From assembly GCF_009834565.1 (NCBI RefSeq), contig NZ_CP019428.1, positions 1,798,001 to 1,862,000 of the forward strand: a stretch of DNA of 64,000 bases, in the 5' to 3' direction. Source of the DNA: Pseudomonas sp. R76 (GTDB taxonomy: Bacteria; Pseudomonadota; Gammaproteobacteria; Pseudomonadales; Pseudomonadaceae). Position 1 is the first letter of the stretch; the number at the start of each line of letters is the position of its first letter. The position numbers and the translations under genes are program-made. Shown here in pieces: positions 1-8,063 of this stretch. The notes beneath the pieces were generated by a model. The model was not told the DNA's origin. It did not search any database and was given only the letters and a program-made list of their open reading frames with translations.

Positions 1-258
1 GTCATCACCGACCGCATCGCTCAGTTGCCCCAACAGGCCCAGCGCCGCCAGCTCTGCCGCCTGGGCACCTTCTGCATCGCTGAGGGACTCGCCCAACCGG
101 CCGATGTAGGCAGGCTTGCCGTCGACCATGGGAATTTGCCCGGAGATAAACAACTGGCTCTTGCTGATCACATGATTGATGTAATTGGCCGCCGGCTGGC
201 TGGGCGTTGGCAGTGTCAGGCCAAGGGCGTGTACGCGTTGGCGGATAGAGTCGCTCAT
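1..258 (-). CDS. RidA/YjgF-family protein, 3' part cut by window edge
   Basis: The reading frame starts with ATG at 256-258 (minus) and stays open for 86 codons to the left edge, so the C-terminus is missing. The visible product begins MSDSIRQRVHALGLTLPTPS and then has SKSQLFISGQIPMVDGKP, the N-terminal strand pattern of the YjgF/YER057c/UK114 (RidA) family, whose members hydrolyse reactive enamine or imine intermediates or act on related small molecules. About two thirds of a normal-length protein is present. It lies 91 bp downstream of a LysR regulator on the same strand, so the two may be co-transcribed. The conserved C-terminal arginine region lies outside the window, so active deaminase function cannot be judged. 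Confidence 0.8.
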   Translation of the reverse strand, partial: MSDSIRQRVHALGLTLPTPSQPAANYINHVISKSQLFISGQIPMVDGKPAYIGRLGESLSDAEGAQAAELAALGLLGQLSDAVGDD

Positions 259-349
259 GGTGAAACCTCTTGAGTGAAGAAGGTTTCAGCATGTTGGCTG
301 CGACAATGGGCGACAAACGGATAGAACTTACTCGACGTATCGAAATAAC

Positions 350-1222
350 TCACGCGTCGTTGCAGGTTTCCTTCAACCACTGGCTGAAGCATTCGGCCGC
401 CTCACTGGCGGGGCCTTGGGGCGCGATCAGCCAGTAGCCGATTTCGCTGTGATAGGGCGGCCAGTCAAAGGCTTGCACCAGGCTGCCATCCTGCAACTTG
501 CGCTCAATCAAACGGTGCCGGCCCATGGCGATGCCCTGGCCGGCCACGGCGGCTTCGACCACGATGTTGTAGTCGTGCAACATCACGCGGGGGTGGCGCT
601 CGAGGTCGACTTGATAATGCGCGGACCAATCGGTCCACTCAAAAGGCCGGTGCGAGGTGGCCATCAACAGCGCGCCATTGTGCACGTGGCTGGCCTTGAA
701 GGCCGGGCTGCACACCGGTGAGATCACTTCAGGCATCAGCCGTGTGGCGTCTACATCGGGCCAGTCGCCCTTGCCATAACGGATAGCCAGGTCGACCTCG
801 GCGGCGGCGACGTTGGCCAATTGAATCGACGGCAGCAACTCCACCTGGATATGCGGGTAACGGTTAAGAAACCCCGCCAGGCGCGGAGCCAGCCACAGGG
901 TGGCGAAGGAGGCGAGCAGGCCTACGCGCAGCACGGTGGAACTGGGCGCGGTCTTTTGCGCGCGGGTAGCGGCGGCGATGGCGTCGAGGGCGGGGCGGAT
1001 TTCGTCGTAGTAACGCTGGCCGTCGGCAGTCAGATCGATCGCACGGGTGCGTCGGATAAACAGCGATTTACCCAAATGCAGTTCGAGCTTCTGCACCTGG
1101 TGGCTCAGGGCACTTTGCGTCACCGATAACTCGTTCGCCGCCTTGATAAAACTCAAATGCCGCGCAACGGCCTCGAAGGCGCGCAGGGCCAGCAGCGGCG
1201 GAAGGTCCTTGTGCAATGCCAC
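350..1222 (-). CDS. LysR-family transcriptional regulator, GcvA-like
   Basis: A 290-residue LysR-type regulator. The winged helix-turn-helix is in residues 8-67, with the typical run ALRAFEAVARHLSFIKAANE and then SVTQSALSHQVQKLE; a periplasmic-binding-like effector domain follows from about residue 95. The DLPPLLALRAFEA opening and the length match the GcvA-like branch, which often controls amino-acid or amine metabolism. The ATG at 1220-1222 has an AGGTGG stretch just upstream. The RidA-family gene follows on the same strand and is the obvious candidate target or co-operon partner. The effector cannot be told from sequence. Confidence 0.9.
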   Translation of the reverse strand: MALHKDLPPLLALRAFEAVARHLSFIKAANELSVTQSALSHQVQKLELHLGKSLFIRRTRAIDLTADGQRYYDEIRPALDAIAAATRAQKTAPSSTVLRVGLLASFATLWLAPRLAGFLNRYPHIQVELLPSIQLANVAAAEVDLAIRYGKGDWPDVDATRLMPEVISPVCSPAFKASHVHNGALLMATSHRPFEWTDWSAHYQVDLERHPRVMLHDYNIVVEAAVAGQGIAMGRHRLIERKLQDGSLVQAFDWPPYHSEIGYWLIAPQGPASEAAECFSQWLKETCNDA

Positions 1223-1355
1223 CTGAAGGCTCCTGCTGGGTAGGGTGGAAAGTGCCGATTTTGGGCGATGACCTGCATTTTGTCGCCCGCTGATTTGCCG
1301 TCGGGCGGACGAGGCCGCATTATTGAGCTATTCCCGCCACGACGTAAGCCAAGCC

Positions 1356-1517
1356 ATGAGTGATGACGACAAGCTGATCGACCTGAATGCCGAACGTGCC
1401 AAGCGTGTGCATGACTTGAATGACAAACGCCTGAATGAAGTTCGTCAGGCGTTTGAACAAGCGATGCCACTGGGTAACGTTAAGAAAAAGCCAAAGAAAA
1501 AGCCGAAAAAGCGTTAA
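1356..1517 (+). CDS. Small hypothetical protein with lysine-rich tail
   Basis: A 53-residue product starting MSDDDKLIDLNAERAKRV and ending in repeated KKKPKK units, giving an acidic, helical first half and a very basic tail. An upstream TTG at 1323 is in frame, but ATG at 1356 gives the more natural start. No known domain is recognised. A charged protein with a basic tail could bind nucleic acid or membranes, but this is only inference. It is followed by a hairpin at 1523-1542 that may end its transcript. It reads away from the LysR gene and shares a 130-bp intergenic region with it. Confidence 0.6.
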   Translation: MSDDDKLIDLNAERAKRVHDLNDKRLNEVRQAFEQAMPLGNVKKKPKKKPKKR

Positions 1518-1522
1518 AACAA

Positions 1523-1542
1523 CCTGCATCTGTTGATGCAGG
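1523..1542 (+). terminator. Probable terminator hairpin
   Basis: CCTGCATC and GATGCAGG form an 8-bp stem with a TGTT loop directly after the small gene's stop codon. The downstream tract is only partly T-rich (TCAGTTATTGCCCTTCTTT), so termination efficiency is uncertain. Confidence 0.5.
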
Positions 1543-1660
1543 TCAGTTATTGCCCTTCTTTACGCCCCGTTGCGGGCGACATTGATCCCCGTCAATTTTC
1601 CAATCCGCCTTCTCCATTAACTTAGCCCTATCGCAACAGGGCACGAGCAGGAGGCCGGTC

Positions 1661-1777
1661 ATGTTTTTCGATAATGTGGTGTTTGCCGGGGTGCTGACTG
1701 TCAGCCTCATGGTGCTGTTTTTTGTAGGATTCGGGATTTTTATCTGGAAGGACGCTAATAAGCGTAAAGAACCGTAA
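1661..1777 (+). CDS. ccoM: Probable CcoM, small cbb3-type cytochrome oxidase subunit
   Basis: A 38-residue single-pass membrane protein that starts MFFDNVVFAGVLTVSL and ends with the charged tail WKDANKRKEP. An AGGAGG-type ribosome site (GAGCAGGAGG) sits just upstream, and an intrinsic terminator follows, so this is a real short gene. From memory, the D-N-V-V-x-A-G-V-L-T-V segment followed by a hydrophobic helix and WKD-x-x-KRK matches CcoM, a small transmembrane subunit found with Pseudomonas cbb3 oxidases and needed for their stability. It is not near the cco operon here, which fits a separately encoded subunit. The family call rests on pattern memory, not a search. Confidence 0.6.
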   Translation: MFFDNVVFAGVLTVSLMVLFFVGFGIFIWKDANKRKEP

Positions 1778-1812
1778 GTTCTTCCGGGTTACATGAGCAC
1801 GCAAGGCATTTT

Positions 1813-1837
1813 GGGCGACTTCGGTCGCCCTTTTTTT
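1813..1837 (+). terminator. Intrinsic terminator after the small membrane protein
   Basis: GGGCGAC and GTCGCCC pair around a TTCG loop, followed by seven T residues: a textbook rho-independent terminator. Confidence 0.9.
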
Positions 1838-1853
1838 GTCTGCTATTTAATGT

Positions 1854-1968
1854 GATCGTTCCGACGCTCCGCGTGGGGAATGCCGCCGAGGACGCTCTGC
1901 GTCCCGCACCTGTAGTTGTGACGCTGAGCTTCACTCGATGCATTCCCACGCAGAGCGTGGGAACGATC
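1854..1968. repeat. Complex palindromic intergenic repeat, copy 1 (degenerate)
   Basis: The element begins GATCGTTCC and ends GGAACGATC as inverted termini, with internal GACGCTCTGCGTC-type mini-palindromes. The same architecture recurs at 11337-11443 and 28584-28695. This copy is the most decayed: its left CCCACGC arm has become CCGACGC and one inner palindrome is broken. It lies between two terminators in non-coding DNA. Confidence 0.85.
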
Positions 1969-1977
1969 AGTGGGGAT

Positions 1978-2017
1978 AAAAAAAGGCGTGATCCTTATCG
2001 GGATCACGCCTTTTTTT
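1978..2017 (-). terminator. Bidirectional terminator downstream of pitA
   Basis: GGCGTGATCC and GGATCACGCC form a 10-bp stem with a 6-base loop, flanked by seven A on the left and seven T on the right. It can terminate transcription in both directions and lies 13 bp past the pitA stop codon. Confidence 0.9.
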
Positions 2018-2030
2018 CAACAGCAGCTTA

Positions 2031-3506
2031 TCAGCTGCCCAACGCCTTGGACGCTAGCCAGAACAACCCGGCCGACAGGCCCACGGTTGCCGGCAAGGTC
2101 AACACCCAAGCCATCAGAATGGTCTTCACGGTGCCACCTTGCAGGCCGCTTTTGTTGGCAACCATGGTCCCGGCAACACCGGACGACAGCACATGGGTGG
2201 TGGAAACCGGCAGGCTGAAGATGTTCGCCAGGCCAATCATGCTCGCCGTGGTGATCTGCGCCGACATGCCCTGGGCATAGGTCATGCCCTGCTTGCCGAT
2301 CTTCTCACCTATGGTCAGCACTACACGTTTCCAACCGACCATGGTGCCCAGGCCCAGGGCCAGCGCGACCGCGAGGATCACCCAGAACGGCGCGTACTCG
2401 GTGGTGGCCGTCAGGTCTTTACGCAGCTTGTCCAGGTCGGACTTCTCACGCGCATCCAGGCCTGGCAACTTGCCGACTTTCTTCGCAGTGTCGTCCAGGC
2501 ACAGCAGGTAGCGGCGCACTTCAATACGGTGTTCGGAGGTCAGCGAGTGGTAGTCCGAGACACCTTTCAAGGTCTCCATCAGCGCGCTGATAGTGGGCTC
2601 GGTCTGCTGCGGGTTGCACTGGAACTTGCCCGGCAGGTCATCCTTCACACTTTTGCCCAGTGCCAGGAACTCGCCGAGGGTGGCGTTGTTACGCTGGTAG
2701 AACTGGCTCAAGTGCACGGTGGCGTCACGGGTGCGCTCGATCTGATAGGTGGTGCTGCCCAGGTCGAGTACAAACTGTGCCGGCACGATGCCGATCAGCA
2801 CCAGCATGATCAGGCCGATACCTTTCTGGCCATCGTTGGAACCGTGCACGAAGCTCACGGCCATGGCCGAAATCACCAGCACCAGGCGGTTCCAGAACGG
2901 CGGGTGTTTCTTGTCGTCGAGCTTGCGGCGCTGGTCTGGGGTCTTGTGCATTTTCGACAGTGGGCGCCACCATTTCAGGCCGATCAGCACCAAGGCTGCG
3001 ACCAGGAAACCGGCCATCGGCGAGAACACCAGGGACGCGCCGATATCGATCGCTTTCTGCCAGTTCACACCGTCAGCCAGGGGAATATCGTTGATCAGGG
3101 CGTTCGCCAGGCCGACACCGAGGATCGAGCCGATCAACGTGTGGGAGCTGGAGGCCGGGATACCGAAGTACCAGGTGCCCAGGTTCCAGGTAATCGCCGC
3201 TGCCAATAATGAGAAGACCATTGCCAAACCATGGCCGGTGTTCACATTGATCAGCAACTCCACCGGCAGCAAATGCACGATGGCATAGGCAACACCCACA
3301 CCGCCGAGCAACACGCCGAGGAAGTTGAACACCCCGGAGAAGAACACGGCCAGGTGCGGCGGCATGGCTTTGGTATAGATGACTGTGGCCACCGCGTTAG
3401 CGGTGTCATGAAAGCCATTGATGAACTCGAAGGCGAGGACAAAGGCCAGGGCGAGCAACAGGCTCACTAGAACCCAAGCATCCAGTCCGCTGAATAAATC
3501 GATCAT
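2031..3506 (-). CDS. pitA: Low-affinity inorganic phosphate transporter, PiT family
   Basis: A 491-residue PiT-family permease that moves metal-phosphate with protons across the inner membrane. The two family repeats are visible: GFHDTANAVAT near residue 32 and HGSNDGQKGIG near residue 220, each within hydrophobic helices. A hydrophilic cytoplasmic stretch of about 150 residues separates the N- and C-terminal helix bundles, as in E. coli PitA (499 residues). The ATG start at 3504-3506 gives the usual N-terminus. A strong terminator follows. No phoU-like DUF47 gene is next to it, so it appears monocistronic. No clear Pho box was identified upstream. Confidence 0.93.
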   Translation of the reverse strand: MIDLFSGLDAWVLVSLLLALAFVLAFEFINGFHDTANAVATVIYTKAMPPHLAVFFSGVFNFLGVLLGGVGVAYAIVHLLPVELLINVNTGHGLAMVFSLLAAAITWNLGTWYFGIPASSSHTLIGSILGVGLANALINDIPLADGVNWQKAIDIGASLVFSPMAGFLVAALVLIGLKWWRPLSKMHKTPDQRRKLDDKKHPPFWNRLVLVISAMAVSFVHGSNDGQKGIGLIMLVLIGIVPAQFVLDLGSTTYQIERTRDATVHLSQFYQRNNATLGEFLALGKSVKDDLPGKFQCNPQQTEPTISALMETLKGVSDYHSLTSEHRIEVRRYLLCLDDTAKKVGKLPGLDAREKSDLDKLRKDLTATTEYAPFWVILAVALALGLGTMVGWKRVVLTIGEKIGKQGMTYAQGMSAQITTASMIGLANIFSLPVSTTHVLSSGVAGTMVANKSGLQGGTVKTILMAWVLTLPATVGLSAGLFWLASKALGS

Positions 3507-3771
3507 GAAGGTTTTCTGACCCGGTCGTAAGGGGGCGCGATTATGCCAGAAAACCTCAGTAATCGATGCACTAGCTGCTCATCGGTCGCAATCTTCACTG
3601 AAAAAAGTCCGAGCAAAGGGGCGCATCCCAGGGTTTTCGGGGCTTTGGCAAGTCTTTGATTTATAAAGCGCGTGGCCCGAAAGGCGGGTTTTTTTGACCG
3701 AAATGTCACGTTTGAAACATTTGTACGAAATTTCGCTCAAGGCTGTAGGAGCCTGATGAAAATCAGGTCGC

Positions 3772-3798
3772 CCACCGCTGGCAATGAGCCAGCGGTGG
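3772..3798 (-). terminator. Hairpin downstream of the small hypothetical gene
   Basis: CCACCGCTGG and CCAGCGGTGG form a perfect 10-bp stem with a 7-base loop 31 bp after the stop codon of the gene at 3830-4030. No T-run follows on the minus strand, so it may stabilise the 3' end rather than terminate. The rest of the 3507-3829 gap holds the pitA promoter region; nothing else is clear there. Confidence 0.5.
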
Positions 3799-3829
3799 TG
3801 GCAAAACCTTGGCGCTCAAATCGAAGTGC

Positions 3830-4030
3830 TTATGGCTCTTCGGTTTTGAGTTCCTGTTCAATCTTTTGGATTTCCTGGGCAAATGCCTGATCCAGCAAGC
3901 TGGCTCGCTTGCGCCACGGCTTGCGCTCGGGCTCAGGCTGGGCGGCGTAGGTGGTGACTTCCCCGCCGTAAACGTCCTTGTAACGTTGCTCCTGGCGCTC
4001 AAGTTCCGCGCGCAGTTCGTCTTTCGTCAC
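3830..4030 (-). CDS. Small conserved-looking hypothetical protein
   Basis: A 66-residue charged protein, [20 protein letters not shown] at its start, followed by a Pro/Glu linker and a second helical segment ([15 protein letters not shown]). Both ends are predicted coiled-coil-like helices, with no signal peptide or membrane segment. The start is GTG at 4028-4030, supported by TTAGGT eight bases upstream. No function is recognised. The long non-coding stretch on its upstream side (4031-4577) separates it from pcaR, so it is likely an independent unit. Confidence 0.65.
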   Translation of the reverse strand: MTKDELRAELERQEQRYKDVYGGEVTTYAAQPEPERKPWRKRASLLDQAFAQEIQKIEQELKTEEP

Positions 4031-4449
4031 AGTGTTACCTAATTGAGTTGAGTTATTGACTGTGCAGCGTTAGGCCTGAAAGTCGTCCTCGGGTTATTTC
4101 AAATTGAACAACGCAGCCGTTCAAGTTTGAAAGAGGACCAAAGGGCATATCTTTTAAGCGGTTACTTGTGACCGGTGATGCACATTGCGCAACGCCTGGC
4201 GAGCTCCAATCCCGATATCGATACCGGGCTGACCTCTGCACAAGCTGCATTATAGCGGCGCATTTGAATAACACTATCACCATGAAGTTAAAAAGCGTCA
4301 ACGTCGTGTGAGGGTTTTGTTACATGCTCGCGTCAGTAATTGTGAAAAGCTGGCGGCATAAAGTCTGCACTCAACTAAATGTCACGTATGAGTACGTCAA
4401 CTGTATGGATCCCTCGTGCAGTATCGGTGCTCGGCGTGCTGGGCAAATT

Positions 4450-4481
4450 GCGATTATCGAATGATCGTCCGATAATCGCCC
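4450..4481. promoter_or_regulatory. Paired PcaR-type operators upstream of pcaR
   Basis: GCGATTATCG (4450-4459) and CGATAATCGC (4470-4479) are inverted copies separated by ten bases, about 100 bp before the pcaR start. The core CGATAATCG is that of the 15-bp PcaR site described in P. putida. An autoregulatory role is inferred. The rest of 4031-4577 shows no gene. Confidence 0.65.
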
Positions 4482-4577
4482 AATGTTGCGGCCCCAGCCT
4501 TGTACATCAAGGCCAGCGCGGCTTGTAATAGCGGCCAACCCTCCCAGCGGTTGAAAAATAAGAGAAAGGACCCTGAA

Positions 4578-5420
4578 ATGAACGATCAATTGCGCAACTC
4601 CTTCGCGTCAGTGGCGCCGCCGATCGTGGCTTCCCCGGCCAAGCGCATCCAGGCGTTTACCGGTGATCCGGATTTCATGACCTCGCTGGCCCGTGGCTTG
4701 GCGGTGGTGCAGGCGTTTCAGGAGCGCAAACGCCACCTGACCATCGCCCAAATCAGCCACCGCACCGAAATCCCGCGCGCTGCCGTGCGCCGTTGCCTGC
4801 ATACGTTGATCAAGCTCGGCTACGCCACCACCGACGGACGCACTTACTCGCTGCTGCCCAAAGTCCTGACACTGGGCCATGCCTATTTATCCTCCACACC
4901 CCTGGCGGTCTCCGCGCAGCCGTACCTGGACCGCATGAGCGAGCAACTGCACGAAGCCTGCAACATGGCGACCCTGGAAGGCGACGACATCCTCTATATC
5001 GCTCGTTCCGCCACAACCCAACGCTTGATTTCGGTGGACCTGTCGGTGGGCGGGCGCCTGCCGGCGTATTGCACGTCCATGGGCCGCATCCTGCTCGCGG
5101 CGTTGGATGATGCCTCGCTGCAGGATTACCTCGATCACGCCGACCTGCAAACCAAAACCAGCCGCACCCTGACGACCCCCGAAGCCTTGTTCGAATGCCT
5201 GCAACAAGTGCGTCAGCAAGGTTGGTGCATCGTCGACCAGGAACTGGAGCAAGGCCTGCGCTCCATTGCGGTGCCGGTGTACGACGCGTCCGGCCAGGTT
5301 CTGGCTGCGTTGAATGTCAGCACCCATGCCGGACGGGTCAGTCGCAGTGAGTTGGAACAGCGTTTCCTGCCGAGCATGCTCAGCGCCAGTCGTGAGTTGA
5401 GTGCCCAGCTATTTGCCTAA
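4578..5420 (+). CDS. pcaR: Pca regulon activator, IclR family
   Basis: A 280-residue IclR-family regulator that, with beta-ketoadipate as inducer, activates pca genes in Pseudomonas. The N-terminal winged helix spans about residues 35-95 (FMTSLARGLAVVQAFQ, then LTIAQISHRTEIPRAAVRRC), with the IclR effector domain after it, including GRLPAYCTSMGRILLAAL. The start ATG at 4578 is preceded by AGAAAGGA. Paired CGATAATCG operators lie about 100 bp upstream. It heads the pca cluster and is followed by pcaK on the same strand, as in other pseudomonads. The length and the extended N-terminus fit PcaR better than PobR or CatR-type regulators. Confidence 0.93.
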   Translation: MNDQLRNSFASVAPPIVASPAKRIQAFTGDPDFMTSLARGLAVVQAFQERKRHLTIAQISHRTEIPRAAVRRCLHTLIKLGYATTDGRTYSLLPKVLTLGHAYLSSTPLAVSAQPYLDRMSEQLHEACNMATLEGDDILYIARSATTQRLISVDLSVGGRLPAYCTSMGRILLAALDDASLQDYLDHADLQTKTSRTLTTPEALFECLQQVRQQGWCIVDQELEQGLRSIAVPVYDASGQVLAALNVSTHAGRVSRSELEQRFLPSMLSASRELSAQLFA

Positions 5421-5564
5421 GTGTTCGGTCACCGCACAGAACCCGGCTTGATCAATTGACGGTGTTTCCCCAGGCTTATTAATGTGCGGCAGCGCTCTAG
5501 CGCGCCCCAATAATAATGACGGCCCCAGGCCGTTCGCCCGCCCATCGGTGTGGAAATAACAATA

Positions 5565-6905
5565 ATGAACCAGCCCTCTGTCGGTACTAACCTGGACGTG
5601 CAGTCCTTTATCAACGCCCAGCCGCTGTCACGTTATCAGTGGCGTGTGGTGATCCTGTGTTTCCTTATCGTTTTCCTCGACGGCCTCGACACCGCCGCCA
5701 TGGGCTTTATTGCGCCCGCGCTGTCCCAGGATTGGGGCATCGACCGCGCCAGCCTCGGCCCGGTGATGAGCGCCGCGTTGATCGGCATGGTGTTCGGCGC
5801 GTTGGGTTCAGGCCCGCTGGCCGACCGCTTCGGGCGCAAAGTGGTGTTGGTGAGTGCGGTGCTGGTGTTTGGCGCATTCAGCCTGGCGTCGGCCTACAGC
5901 ACCAACGTCGACCAGTTGCTGGTGTTGCGCTTCCTCACCGGGCTGGGCCTGGGGGCGGGCATGCCGAATGCCACCACCTTGCTCTCCGAGTACACCCCTA
6001 AGCGCCACAAGTCGCTGTTGGTGACCAGCATGTTCTGCGGGTTCAACCTGGGCATGGCCGGTGGCGGGTTTATCTCCGCCAAGCTGATTCCGGCGTTCGG
6101 CTGGCACAGCCTGTTGATGATCGGCGGCATCCTGCCATTGATCCTGGCGGTGGTGCTGTTGGTGTGGCTGCCGGAATCGGCACGCTACCTCGTGGTGCGC
6201 AATCGCGGCACCGACAAAGTGCGCAAGACCTTGTCGCCCATCGAGCCCAATCTCGTCGCCCAGGCCACCAGCTTCAGCGTGCCGGAGCAAAAAACCGTCA
6301 AGGCGCGCAATGTGTTTGCGGTGATCTTCTCCGGCACTTACAGCGCCGGCACCTTGTTGCTGTGGCTCACTTACTTCATGGGCCTGGTGATTGTTTACCT
6401 GCTGACCAGCTGGCTGCCGACCTTGATGCGTGACAGTGGCGCCAGCATGGAACAGGCCGCGTTTATCGGCGCATTGTTCCAGTTTGGTGGCGTATTGAGT
6501 GCGGTCGGCGTGGGCTGGGCGATGGACCGGTTCAACCCTCACAAGGTCATCGGTACTTTTTACCTGCTGGCCGGGGTGTTTGCCTACGCGGTGGGGCAGA
6601 GCCTGGGCAACATCACCTTGCTGGCGACTCTGGTGCTGGTGGCCGGCATGTGCGTCAACGGCGCGCAATCGGCGATGCCCTCATTAGCCGCACGCTTTTA
6701 CCCGACCCAAGGCCGCGCGACCGGTGTGTCGTGGATGCTCGGCATCGGCCGCTTCGGCGCGATTCTCGGCGCGTGGATGGGCGCGACGTTGCTGGGGCTG
6801 GGCTGGAACTTCGAGCAGGTACTCACCGCGCTGGTGATTCCAGCGGCATTGGCCACGGCTGCCGTTGTGATCAAAGGCATGGTCAGCCATGCGGACGCGA
6901 CCTGA
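5565..6905 (+). CDS. pcaK: 4-hydroxybenzoate/protocatechuate transporter, MFS
   Basis: A 446-residue major facilitator of the aromatic acid:proton symporter (AAHS) family with twelve expected helices. The diagnostic DGLDTAAMGFIAPAL lies in helix 1, the loop motif GPLADRFGRK follows helix 2, and PESARYLV ends helix 6. PcaK imports 4-hydroxybenzoate and protocatechuate and in P. putida also helps chemotaxis to them. ATG 5565 is chosen over an in-frame GTG 15 bases upstream because the family N-terminus (MNQPSVGTN-like) starts there. It stands between pcaR and the catabolic genes. Confidence 0.92.
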   Translation: MNQPSVGTNLDVQSFINAQPLSRYQWRVVILCFLIVFLDGLDTAAMGFIAPALSQDWGIDRASLGPVMSAALIGMVFGALGSGPLADRFGRKVVLVSAVLVFGAFSLASAYSTNVDQLLVLRFLTGLGLGAGMPNATTLLSEYTPKRHKSLLVTSMFCGFNLGMAGGGFISAKLIPAFGWHSLLMIGGILPLILAVVLLVWLPESARYLVVRNRGTDKVRKTLSPIEPNLVAQATSFSVPEQKTVKARNVFAVIFSGTYSAGTLLLWLTYFMGLVIVYLLTSWLPTLMRDSGASMEQAAFIGALFQFGGVLSAVGVGWAMDRFNPHKVIGTFYLLAGVFAYAVGQSLGNITLLATLVLVAGMCVNGAQSAMPSLAARFYPTQGRATGVSWMLGIGRFGAILGAWMGATLLGLGWNFEQVLTALVIPAALATAAVVIKGMVSHADAT

Positions 6906-6938
6906 GGTCTGACACGATTTTGTAGCAGCCACGAGACC

Positions 6939-7027
6939 ATGTGGGAGCTGGCTTGCCTGCGATTGCATCAACTCAATTTGCCTGCTGGACCGAGTCGTCT
7001 GCATCGCAGGCAAGCCAGCTCCCACAT
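6939..7027. repeat. REPIN (inverted REP pair), GCTGGCTTGCCTGCGAT class
   Basis: The left arm ATGTGGGAGCTGGCTTGCCT and its inverted copy near 7004-7027 enclose a short variable spacer. It sits between the pcaK stop and the pcaI operator region and may stabilise the 3' end of the pcaK message. Confidence 0.9.
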
Positions 7028-7084
7028 TGACGGTTGGGAGCTGACCTGGCTGCTTTGCACGAAAGATTAGCTAGGCAACAATTC

Positions 7085-7119
7085 GTTCGATAATCGAACA
7101 CTCCGTCGATTATCGGATT
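7085..7119 (+). promoter_or_regulatory. PcaR operator pair at the pcaI promoter
   Basis: GTTCGATAATCGAAC at 7085-7099 is a perfect 15-bp palindrome differing by one base from the published P. putida PcaR site GTTCGATAATCGCAC. A second, weaker GTCGATTATCGGATT lies at 7105-7119. They are about 90-120 bp before the pcaI start, where activator and promoter elements would be expected. Binding itself is inferred. Confidence 0.8.
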
Positions 7120-7205
7120 GTTCGGCTCAATGCCCCGGCTTAATCTTCAAGCACTTCGGCGCCACCTCAGCGCCTTTTTCGATCAACACCGGGAGCCCGA
7201 ACCCC

Positions 7206-8063
7206 ATGGCTGAAATTCTTGCGCTGCGTGACGCGGTGAAGCAATTCGTGAACGACGGCGATACCGTCGCACTGGAAGGCTTCACCCATCTGATCCCTAC
7301 GGCAGCGGGTCATGAAATCATCCGTCAGGGCAAGAAAGACCTGACGCTGGTGCGTATGACGCCTGACCTGATCTACGACCAGTTGATCGGTGCTGGCTGC
7401 GCCCGCAAGTTGATTTTCTCCTGGGGCGGCAACCCGGGTGTGGGCTCCTTGCATCGCCTGCGCGACGCGGTGGAGAAACAATGGCCGCAGCCGCTGGAGA
7501 TCGAAGAACACAGCCACGCTGACCTGGCGAATGCCTACGTCGCCGGTGCATCGGGCCTGCCGTTCGCGGTGCTGCGTGCCTACGCCGGTTCCGACTTGCC
7601 CAAGGTCAACCCGCTGATCAAAACCGTGACCTGCCCGTTCACCGGCGAAGTGCTGGCGGCCGTGCCCTCGGTACGCCCGGACGTCACCGTGATCCACGCA
7701 CAAAAGGCCGATCGCAAGGGCAACGTGTTGCTCTGGGGCATTCTCGGTGTGCAAAAGGAAGCGGCGTTGGCCGCCAAGCGTTGCATTGTCACCGTCGAAG
7801 AAATCGTCGACGACCTGAATGCACCGATGAACAGCTGTGTGTTGCCGACCTGGGCCCTGACCGCGGTGTGTCATGTACCGGGTGGCGCGCATCCGTCCTA
7901 CGCTCACGGCTACAACGAACGTGACAACCGCTTCTATCAGGCGTGGGACCCGATCGCCCGCGACCGTGGGACTTTTACCGCCTGGATAGACGAATACATC
8001 CACGGCACCGCCGACTTCAGTGAATTCCAGGCCAAGCTGGCCAATGCGCAGGAGGCCAAGTAA
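7206..8063 (+). CDS. pcaI: 3-oxoadipate CoA-transferase subunit A
   Basis: A 285-residue alpha subunit of the family I CoA-transferase that moves CoA from succinyl-CoA to 3-oxoadipate. The nucleotide-fold stretch DTVALEGFTHLIPTAAGHEI near the N-terminus and SWGGNPGVGSLHR around residues 73-85 are typical of the large-type PcaI of pseudomonads. The reading frame stops with TAATG, so pcaJ starts on the last base of the stop, with AGGAGG just before it: the two are translationally coupled and form one enzyme. PcaR-type operators lie upstream. Confidence 0.95.
   Translation: MAEILALRDAVKQFVNDGDTVALEGFTHLIPTAAGHEIIRQGKKDLTLVRMTPDLIYDQLIGAGCARKLIFSWGGNPGVGSLHRLRDAVEKQWPQPLEIEEHSHADLANAYVAGASGLPFAVLRAYAGSDLPKVNPLIKTVTCPFTGEVLAAVPSVRPDVTVIHAQKADRKGNVLLWGILGVQKEAALAAKRCIVTVEEIVDDLNAPMNSCVLPTWALTAVCHVPGGAHPSYAHGYNERDNRFYQAWDPIARDRGTFTAWIDEYIHGTADFSEFQAKLANAQEAK

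Noticed and set aside
5..316. Minus-strand 103-codon frame at the left edge
   Set aside because: It is out of frame with the RidA-like product and Arg/Pro-rich; the 256-258 ATG frame gives a recognisable protein.
2139..3209. Long plus-strand open frame (356 codons)
   Set aside because: It lies opposite pitA, has low-complexity His/Gln-rich content and no ribosome site; it is a GC-skew shadow of the real gene.
4053..4301. Minus-strand 82-codon frame in the pcaR upstream gap
   Set aside because: No ribosome site, no homology pattern, and it lies in AT-rich intergenic DNA; nothing supports translation.
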